From Calliphora vicina (lineage: Eukaryota; Arthropoda; Insecta; Diptera; Calliphoridae), in contig NC_088782.1 in the NCBI RefSeq assembly GCF_958450345.1, positions 108,034,358-108,098,357 on the forward strand: a stretch of 64,000 bases of DNA, given 5' to 3'. Position 1 is the first letter of the stretch. Each line of letters starts with the position of its first letter. The notes below the pieces were generated by a model, which worked only from the letters and a program-made list of their open reading frames with translations, was not told the DNA's origin and did no database searches. The translations under genes and the position numbers were made by a program. Shown here piece after piece: positions 49,010 through 58,919 of the stretch.

Positions 49010-52000
49010 TTAAAGCTTGGATTGAAGATCAAATTTACCTAAAGAACGGCCTTAAACTGAGATTATAATCTGACAGCATAAAGGCCTACAACTGTGGCTA
49101 AAACTCGACTTCAGAAAGGCCTAAGTTTAAGTGTATAATCTGACCATAGAATAGCCTATGAATGAGACTAAAATCTAACTATAGAAAGGCCTAAAATTGA
49201 GGTTAAAATCTGACTATAGAAAGGCGTGCAATTAAGGCTAATATTGGACTATAGAAGGCTAACACTCTAGTTTTGAAAGGCCAAAAATATGACTAAAGAA
49301 AGTTCTACGATTAACTGGGGCTAAATTCAGACTAAAGAAAGGCGTTCAATTGAGGCTATAATATGACCAGAAAACAATCGCGGATTGAGGCTTAAATCTG
49401 ACTCCATAAAAGCCTATGATGAAGGCAAAAAAACTGATAATAGAAAAACCTATAATAGAGGTTAACAGCTAACTATAGATAAAGGCCAACTACTAAGGCT
49501 AAAATGCAAACATATAATAGTTCACAAACTTACGACATCTGAAGATAGAGAACTTAAAATCTGACTACTGAGAGGGCAACGATTGAGGCTATAATATGAC
49601 CAGAAAACAGTAGTGGATTGAGGCTCAAATCTGGCTGCCTTTGATTAACGCAAAAAACTGATAATAGAAAAATCCACAATTAAGGTTAACATCTAGTTAT
49701 AGAAAGGCCAACAAATAAGGTTTAAATCCAACCATAAAACATCATGCAATCAAGGCTATTATCTGACTTCATTAAGGCTCACGATATGGACCAAACTTGT
49801 CTATCTGAAGGCCTGTAATTATAAGTAAAATATGCCTAAAGAAAATCATACAATGAAGCCTAAAATTTAAATATAGCAGTGCCTACAATTAGGACTATAG
49901 TGTGGCGATAGCAAGAACTACGACTGAGGCCGAAAATTTACCATATGAAGACCCAGGATTAAAGCTAAAATCTGACTGTTGAGGGACATAGAATATAGGC
50001 TAAAATAATTGCAGAAAACCCTATGATTGAAGCTAAAATCGGGTAAAGAAAAGCCTACCATTGTGGCTGAAATCTGACAATATAAATTGAAATTGATAAA
50101 ATCTCACTATAGACCGGCATACTACTGAGGCTGAAAACTTACCACAGAATGAACCAGTATTAAAACTGAAATCTGACTGTCGAAGGGCCTACAACATATG
50201 TAAACTCAATTAATTATAGAAAACTCTATGATGAAAACTAAAATTGGGCAAAAAAAAGGCTACGATGGAGGCTAAAATCTGACAATAGAAAGTAATATGA
50301 TTGACTATAAAATCTGTCTATAAAATTTAGGCTAATATCCGGCTATAAAAAAGCCTACGACTAAGGCAAATGCATTTAAAATATGACTAATGAAAGACAT
50401 GCGATTAAAGCTAAATTATGACTTCAGAAAGACCTAGAATTGGAGCTAAATTATGACTGCAGACAGAATTAGGTTTGAAGTCAAATTATGACATCAGAAA
50501 GACTTCTGATTGAAGCAAAATTATGACAAGAGAAAGGCCTAGGTTTGAAGTAAAATTATGACTTAAGAAAGACCTAAAATTCAAGCTAAATTATGACTTC
50601 TGAAAGACCTATGAAGAAAGCTACCTTATGACTACAGACAGCCCTCCGATTGAAGCTAAATTATGACTACAGAAAGACCTAAAATTGGAGTTAAATTATA
50701 ACTTCTGAAAGACTTATGAAGAAAGCTAACTTATGACTACAGACAGACCTCCGATTGAAGCTAAATTATGACTACAGAAAGACCTCAAATTGAAGCAAAA
50801 TTATGACTACAGAAAGACCTATGAAGAAAGCTAACTTATGGCTACAGACAGCCCTCCGATTGAAGCTAAATTATGACTACAGAAAGACCTAAAATTAAAG
50901 TTAAATTATGACTTCTGAAAGACCTATGAAGAAAGCTAACTTATGGCTACAGACAGCCCTCCGATTGAAGCTAAATTATGACTACAGAAAGACCTCAAAT
51001 TGAAGCTAAATTATGACTACAGACAGACCTCTGACTGAAGCTAAATTATATCCACAGAACGTCCTAGCAAAATTATGACCTTTAAAAGACCTACGATTAA
51101 AGCTGAATTATATCTACAGAACGACCTAGGATTGAAGCTGAATTATGACCTTAGAAAGACTTAAGACTAAAGCTAAAAAATACCTACGATTAAAGTTAAA
51201 TTATTGCTACAGAATGACCTAGGATTGAAGCAAAATTATGACCTTAGAAAGGCCCACGATTAAAGCTGAATTATATCTACAGAACGACCTAGGACTGAAG
51301 CTAAATTATGACCTTAGAAAGACTTAAGACGAAAGCTAAAAAAGACCTACGATTAAAGCTAAATTATTGCTACAGAACGACCTAGGATTGAAGCAAAATT
51401 ATTGCTACAGAACAGCCTAGGATTGAAGATAAATTAAGACCTTAGAACGACCTAGGATTAAAGCTAAATTATGACCTTAGAAAGACCTACGATAAAAGCT
51501 GAATTATATCTACAGAACGATCTAGGATTGATGCTAAATTATGACCTTAGAAAGACCTAAGACTAAAGCTGAATTATGACCTAAGAAAGACCTACGATTA
51601 AAGCTAAATTATTGCTACAGAACGATCTAGGATTGAAGCTAAATTATGATCTTAGAAAGACCTATGATTAAAGCTAAATTATCGGTACAGAATGATCTAG
51701 GATTGAAACTAAATTATGACTTAGAAAGACCTAAGATTAAAGCTAAATTATGTTCTTATAAAGACCTATAACTAAAGCTGAATTATACCTGCAGAACGAT
51801 CTAGGATTGAAGCCAAATTCTGACCTTGGAAAGTCCTACAATTAGAGATCAATTATTGCTACAGAACGACATAGGATTGAAGCTAAATTATAGCTACTGA
51901 ACGACCAGGATTTATGATAAATTATGACCTAAGAAATAGCTTCGATTGAAGCTAAATTATGACTTAAAAAAGATCAACGATTACAATTAAATTATTACTT

Positions 52001-52670
52001 AAGAAAGACCTACGATTATTGCCACAAAACGATCTACGATTAAAGCTTAAATGTAACTAATGAAATACTTACGATTGAACCTAAAATATGTCTAATGTAA
52101 GACTTACGATTGAAGTTAATTCATGACTATAGAAAAACCTTTAAGCAAAGATATGACTATTGAAAGACTTACTATTGAAGCTAATTTGTGACTACAGAAA
52201 AACCTATAAGGAAGTTAAATTAGGCTACCGAAAGACCTACGATTGTAGTTTAATTCTGACTACAGAAAGACCTACGACCGAAGCATAATTCTGACTACGA
52301 AAGACCTACAAATGATGCTTAATTCTGACTAGAGAAAGACCTACGAATGAAGCTTAATTCTGACTACAGAAAGCACTATGATTGAAGCATAATTCTGACT
52401 ACGAAAGACCTACGAATGAAGCTTAATTCTGAATAATGAATGAATGAAAAAAAAACTGCAGAAAGCGCTATGATTGAAGCTAAATTATGACCTACGAATA
52501 AAGCTTAATTCTGACTACAGAAAGCCCTACGATTGAAGCTAAATTATGACTACGAAAGACCTACGAATGAAGCTTAATTCTGACTACAGAAAGCCCTACG
52601 ATTGAATTTTTTTTTTAGGATCTACGATTGAAATTAAATTATCTAGTTAAAATATGACTACTAAACATTT
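49010..52670 (-). repeat. 35-bp satellite array, about 100 units, inverted orientation
   Basis: The same satellite as at 33.8-45.7 kb but in reverse complement: core GAAAGACCTACGATTGAAGC followed by TAAATTATGACTACA. Higher-order structure is clear: ATGAAGAAAGCTAAC or its one-base variant at 50611, 50716, 50821 and 50926, exactly 105 bp (3 units) apart. Between 51114 and 51370 the CTACAGAACGACCTAGG landmark (with minor variants) alternates at 93 and 70 bp, a 163-bp repeat that includes a shortened 23-bp unit. The edges (49.0-50.3 kb) are degenerate and the centre is homogeneous. Confidence 0.93.
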
Positions 52671-54478
52671 TGTTCTTAATACTCTTTGAGTTCATTTCAA
52701 AGCTACTTATTTTCTTAAATATAAAACACTTTAAATGACCTGTTATACATGTCATAGGTTTCTGAACTCTAACTTCTTTAAAGTAATTTATTGAAATAAC
52801 AATATGACTTTGCGCTTAAACGTTATCCATTTAGTGTTGATGACCGATTAGAAAGCTCATTTGTTACATGACATTTGCATGGCTGGAGAAATTTTATACA
52901 CATGCTTTCATACTCTATATTTATATATCATAAATATTATTCTTTATATTAAATTCTTGCTTATTTTCTAAGTCCTGCAAATATATTTTGAGTATTTCCT
53001 TACTTTAGTTTGGCATGTCCAAGTCAAATAAAATATAATTTTGTATGATTTTTATCATTAAAATGATCTTAAATCTATTGTCATATAAATCAAATTTTAT
53101 GATACATAATTTCAACTACTGGTCATTAATCATAAATTCAGTGACCCCTTATGCAGAGCAAAAAACAATAATGTTAAGCTTAGCCAGTTGAAGAAATTGT
53201 TGGAGGGGGGAAATTGAATACTATAATTACATTAGCATACTTATATTCGTTTTATATATGAACTCTTACCCTTCTAAAGAAAAAAAAAAATACAAAGAAA
53301 TAGATTTTTTTTGTTTTTGCTGAATAAAAGGAAAAACCAAAAATATCACACAAATAATAAAATGAAACAGTTCTCACAATTAGATGACATGCTACATTTT
53401 TTTGTTAAAACTCTTTAGTTGGTGTGTTTTTTTTATATTCCATTTTGTTGAGCTACCAGCAAAGGTGATGATGAGATACTTCCAACACCAAGTAGCAAAA
53501 GCAAAAGGTAAAACAAAAACAACTAAATGTACAGAAAAAAAATAAAGCTTATTAAAATCATTTGAAATCACACACACGTAGTTATGAGGTTGTTTCTTGT
53601 TTTTTTTTTGTTGTTTTTGTTTGTTTCTATTTTAGATGAGTATCTGTGTTAAGAATGTAAATGTACATATGAAGTTTAGTAGTGTAGGGGAGGTTGTGTA
53701 AATGAAATCTAAAATGTAAAGTTGCTCTTAGCACGCAATATTCTAGTTTAAAACAATAAGATGATATAGTTAATAATAAACACATTTTATACATACAACC
53801 AAACACTTGCTAACATTTGAACATTTCTGTTTAAATGTGTTTTTGTAAATGAGTCTGTGAGAGAATGTGTATGTGTGTGGCATTTACAAATTAAAACAGA
53901 AATTAGAAAAAAAAAACTTGAGCAATTTTGAACTAAAATAAAAAAAAACATACATAAATACACCTGAGAAAACAAATGACTAATTTAGAAAATAACATCA
54001 CATACATTTATACTAGCACATTTACACTCACATGTTTACCTTTATACTCACCTGTACATGTTCAAATTTATACATTCATTACGTACATTACGCTTAAGAC
54101 TAATGAGAATAAGAGAAAAACATCACATGGAATGGAATTATTGTTGTTATTTTCCAGAGAATGTATTTAGCTATGCATAATGGGCTGGTATATATCCTTT
54201 AAATCAAATATTTATTAGGTTTGAATTTAGCAATTTTAATTTTTGGTCTTGACATTATTTAAACGTTAGCAAAGTTATTTGGAGACTGTCCCGAACTAGT
54301 GATTTAGCCTGTCCTTTACGTTGACAACTAGTTACATATCTAGCTACGTGACTAGTTGTTTTAACACGTGCATAAAACTTTAGGTTTACAATGAGATTCT
54401 CCGATAGCTGGTCCAAAATAGTTAACGTATTGGATTCACATACCGGTTACATACTTGATCAGTTACAGTACTATTATT
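52670..54478. other. AT-rich non-coding stretch
   Basis: No gene recognised. ACTAGT-rich sequence near 54290-54365 has no clear meaning. Confidence 0.4.
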
Positions 54479-54479
54479 A

Positions 54480-55228
54480 AACCCTACACCACCATAGTGG
54501 GGAGGGTATACTGGGTTAGTGCTGATAAATATTGTCCCAATCTGCTCAGGATCACTTTTTGAGTCGATTTAGCGATGTCCGTCCGTCCGTCTGTCCGTCC
54601 ATGTAAACCTTGTAATCAAACTACAGGTCGCAATTTAAAAGATAATTCGACAAAATTTGGTACAAGCTTTTCTATTGACCCAAGGACGAAGCCTATTGAA
54701 TTTGGTTAGAATTATTTCTCTTAGCCCCCATATGATTGACCTATCTGAAAATAGTTAAGCTCTCATAAATACCTTAGTTATATACTGCCAACCAAACACT
54801 GCAAAAATAAGTTTTATATAAGTCAAACTCGCCTCATCAAATTTTGTGATGATCTGTCCACAATTAGTCATAGCTACCATATAGGCTCATTCCCGAAAAT
54901 CTCTATAACTAGCATAAATCTCTTAAAAATATACATATTCTTATAAAACTCAACACAAATAATTTATATATATACAAAAGTCATGTCACTAAATTTTATA
55001 ACGATCGGTCCATAATTAGTTATAGCTACCATATAATGCCCACTTCCGAAAATCATTTTAATGAGTGTAGATTTCTAAAAAATTTTGGCATTCTAATAAA
55101 ATTCAACACAAATAGGTTTCATATATACAGAAGTCATGCAACATAATTTTATTGCGATTGGTTCATAATTAGATTGGTATAGGGTATCATATGGTCGGGC
55201 TTGACCGACTGTACTTTCTTACTTGTTT
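54480..55228 (+). mobile_element. Family-B repeat, diverged copy
   Basis: Runs from ACCCTACACCACCATAGTGG through a (GTCC)n run near 54578-54602 to GGTCGGGCTTGACCGACTGT and TTCTTACTTGTTTTA. The interior is more diverged than in other copies, suggesting an older insertion. Confidence 0.8.
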
Positions 55229-55229
55229 T

Positions 55230-56477
55230 ATTATTGCGGATGATAAGTGGAATTGACCTCAAATAGTCTGTTAAAAAGAGATATCTCCTAGACAATCCAA
55301 TAACCGATTTATTGCAAACAAATCTTTCTCCGACAACTCTCCAATAGATTGGCACATACATATGTGTCAAATGAACCAAAATATATAAAGTGGACTCAGC
55401 CAAGTGCTCAGACATTAGTGACCATTACTATATATAAGGGATATATTGACTACAAGCTTAACTGCTGGGTAAATTTTAAATAAGTCTGTATAAATCCCAC
55501 GTTTAGATTACATTTAAAATAATTAATACATAAACATTTAAAGCGACTACATCCTTATCCACTAAAAGTTACTGAAATTGACTATTCTATAAATTAGAAA
55601 AGTATTTAATGCCCTATTCATTAATTGATTATTCATAATTTGATAAATTTAAAAAAAAACTGTTTATGAATATGGAGTTCAGTCCCTAAAGTAAACTAAA
55701 AGACTATTTTCAAAATAAATACTAACAGAGAATAACAAAAAATTAGTCAAACCAAACACTACTCGTACTTATGCCAATTAAACTATATACCTCCTCAAAA
55801 GTTATATAAACTAACTTCCAAACTGACTACATCCTGATATGCAAAAGGGACAGTAAAGTCAATCCAGCTATAGTGAAATAAGTGCAATAAATGTAAATTT
55901 GGATGTGTAAAGTAACTAATTGAAAGTTTTATAAAAAAAATTTTAAAATTATTTTTCTTTTGAATAAAATACTTTATTATAAAATTGAAAAATTAAAAAA
56001 ATGTCTTTAGATTATACCTTAGATTACTTATTGATCCATAAGTAATCATGGACTCTACGCTAGATCCTGTGGATGAATATTAACCCATTGACAGTTTTAT
56101 AAAAATAGTTAAGCTTCAGGCTCTTAAAATACTTTAATCCAAAACTTTTAATTTGCCCAGAAATTATTGAGAAAAGGAAAATCTAAATGGATAAATTGGA
56201 ATTACTTTTCAGAAGTTTATAGATGATCAGTACTAGGGGAACAATTAAGATCTATGTTGTTCGTTTTTACATTTCCTCGATGTTTCAATATACATACATC
56301 CTTCTCTTCCTGCTCTTCTAGATCAAAATGCATTTTGCAAAGCCTTGTTATTAATAGACTTGTGCTTAATAGTTCATTTCAACGACCGCTCATTTTAGTT
56401 CATAGTTCAAAAATGAACTTGGTAGCTCTTCTAGTTCAATCGCTCTTTCTGACTTTTGAACTATCTATTTATAAAAG
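55230..56477. other. AT-rich non-coding stretch
   Basis: No gene recognised. The last 150 bases, with repeated TTCATTT/GTTCAA blocks, resume after the inserted family-B copy at about 57625. Confidence 0.4.
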
Positions 56478-57219
56478 AACAAGTAAGAAAGTATGGTCGG
56501 TCAAGCCCGACCATATAATACCCTACACTAAGTAAAAGAGCAAAAAAAATTTTTCTTTTAAAATTTCAATAATTTATATTTTTGAGTGATTTTCGGAAGT
56601 GGGGTTATATGGGGGCTATGACCAATTATGGACCGATCACCATGAAATTAGGTCGTGTGATTTATGTCTATATTAAACTTAACTATGTTGAATTTTGTGT
56701 TTTTACCAACATTTTTAAGCGATTTATGCACGTTAAAGTGATTTTCGGAAGCGGGTCTATATGGGAGCTATGACTAATTATGGACCGATCGTAACAAAAT
56801 TTGGTGACATGAATTTTGTGTATATAAAACTTATTTGGAGCGGAATTTGTGGAGAGACATGTATAAATTAAACATTTATGACCGATAAAGTCCAATTTCG
56901 GGAGGACATTTGTATGGGGGCTAGGTGAAATAGTGGACCGATTTCAGCCAGTTTCAATAGGCTTGGTCCTTGGGCCGAAGAAATAATATGTACCAAATTT
57001 TATCGAAATATCTTCAAAATTGCGACCTGTACTCTGCGCACAAGGTTTACATGGACAGCCAGCCAGCCAGCCGACCAGACGGACGGACGGACATCGCTTA
57101 ATCGGCTCAGAAAGTCGATCGGTATACTTTAAGGTGGGTGTTAGACTAATATTTTTGGGCGTTACAAACATCTGCACAAACGCATAATACCCTCCCCACT
57201 ATGGTGGTGTAGGGTATAA
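56478..57219 (-). mobile_element. Family-B dispersed repeat, reversed
   Basis: Reverse orientation: it opens AACAAGTAAGAAAGTATGGT with the hairpin GGTCGG-TCAAGC-CCGACC and closes with CCACTATGGTGGTGTAGGGT. The GACGGACGGACGGAC run is at about 57077-57091. TTCATAGTTCAA-type sequence continues on both sides (56380-56475 and 57625-57760), showing insertion into another repeated sequence. Confidence 0.85.
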
Positions 57220-57387
57220 CAAGAAACGAGTGATACATTTCATATCTGTTCTGAACTAAAACAACAGATATGATACTAGAGCTAAAATGGTCCTTGGGTT
57301 TTTAATTTGCTGTCATTTGCCGTATAATTCTGAGAATGGATTCTATCCATTATGACCCTTATTTTTTCGGCATTATGGCACAAATCG

Positions 57388-57611
57388 TACACAGAGAAAA
57401 CGGATTCGTGATAGCAACCGAATTTGTTGCCAATCGAATGATGCTATCTTCGTGAATTTGGAAGGGGTAACAAAAGTTTGGTTACTTCAACCGAAATTCT
57501 TCTTTATCAACTGACTTTCTTTTGATAGAATCGATAAATTCTATGTGTCCAACCGAATCATTCGATTGGCAACAAATTCGGTTGCTATCACGAATCTGTT
57601 TTCTCTGTGTA
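57388..57611. mobile_element. MITE with 55-bp terminal inverted repeats
   Basis: 57388-57442 and 57557-57611 are inverse copies with one visible mismatch. Termini read CACAGAGAAAAC inward, with TA on each side as a likely target duplication. The total is 224 bp with no coding capacity. TA duplication suggests mobilisation by a Tc1/mariner-type transposase (inference). Confidence 0.85.
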
Positions 57612-57619
57612 TAAAAATA

Positions 57620-58455
57620 AGCGTGTATATGAACCCTTTTAGTTCATAGTTCAATACTTAAATAAGCTAGCAAACGATTTGAACTAGTTCAGTTTGTTCA
57701 AATAATGGAATCGTTCAATTGAATTAGTTCGTTCATGAACTACCCAAGTCTAGTTGATATGTATATGATGAGCAAACATTATACGTCTTCCACACAATAT
57801 GGCAGTTATCTACTTTTCTACTTTGTCGTCGCAACTTCAACAAAAGTCGCTGTAAAAAAGTAGTGATTACTATAAGGAGTTATCCAAGCTGAGTTGTCTG
57901 TATATCCCTATTAGGTCAGATTTTTTTAGTTACCATACAAGTGAGCTCGGAATCGGTGAATACATCTTCAGAGACGTCATGCATTCTCGATCTGTATTAA
58001 GCACAATCTATGAGGATATAGCGTGCGCTGTACTGTCAATAAATATGTGGATATTGATACTGATTTTTTTTCCGAAGCCACTATAAGTTTTACATAATTT
58101 ACACTACAATAATTAGGTAACCTGAGGGAGAGTCTCAAATTCATCTGATTTAATTTATGCCAATCTTAAAGTTAATGAGCGATATGTGTTAAAGTAATTT
58201 TAAAATAAATGTATGCTTTAAAAATATCAATAGAGTTCAGTTTATTAACTTAGTGAAGATACCGCTCTTTTCAGCTCAGCTCACTCAGAACATTAGTTCG
58301 GTATATTATACTAATTACCATCTCGTTTTGTGAGTATAGAGCATAGCTCCTCGTTAGTATTGTCCAGAATACGAAGATTTTCGTCAATTTACACGTACAC
58401 AACCCGAATGTAGACAATAGAGAGTAAAAATACAAATATTTCAATCAGTATTTTA
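57620..58455. other. Non-coding stretch, unclassified
   Basis: No gene recognised. It contains a GAACTAGTTC palindrome at 57681-57690. Confidence 0.35.
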
Positions 58456-58467
58456 TTGTTTACCCAT

Positions 58468-58908
58468 GGTTAGGTTAGGTTAGGTTCCATGGGCTGCTGC
58501 TCCTCTAGCAGCTCACTTGGGTCCATTCAAATCTGATCCCATTGTGATACCCAGGGGTTAGACATCAGGGTATTTACAATGCCTCCAAATTAAACCAGCC
58601 AGATTCCCGGATGAAGGAGTAGATTCTTTTAAGACTCAACCTTGATAGCTCGTCCAAGCATGATAGGAATGGAAATCCGAGGATGCGTTCCCTCAGGTTT
58701 TTAAGAGCCGGACATTGGCAGAAAAGATGATACACAGTCTCTTCCTCTTCTTCATTATGGCAGCTTCTACAGTAATCATTGTACCGTAGGCCTAATCTTC
58801 TAACATGTGTCCCGATTAAACAGTGTCCTGTAATAAAGGAGACAATTAGCCTTATTTGCTCACGACGGTATTCTAAAAGTAGATTCGTCCTGTTGGCATT
58901 ATATACCG
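58468..58908 (-). mobile_element. 3' fragment of the first LOA/I-like family, with tail and target duplication
   Basis: 441 bp, 5'-truncated. The coding part on the minus strand (to TAA at 58574-58576) reads VYNANRTNLLLEYRREQIRL, then the zinc module YCRSCHNEEEEETVYHLFCQ, about 85-90% identical by eye to the end of the 6.8-9.5 kb element. A 3' UTR of about 100 nt ends in AACCTAACCTAACCTAACC. Exact 10-bp direct repeats GTTTACCCAT flank it (58458-58467 and 58909-58918), a clean target-primed insertion. Residues upstream of VYNAN in the open frame are host flank. Confidence 0.9.
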
Positions 58909-58919
58909 GTTTACCCATA

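Noticed and set aside
49010..52670. CRISPR-like array of short repeats
   Set aside because: Units follow each other directly with no unique spacers, vary continuously, and the genome is eukaryotic. It is a satellite.
54290..54370. ACTAGT-rich stretch as a regulatory cluster
   Set aside because: Only a few hexamers with irregular spacing and no conserved flank; not separable from chance.
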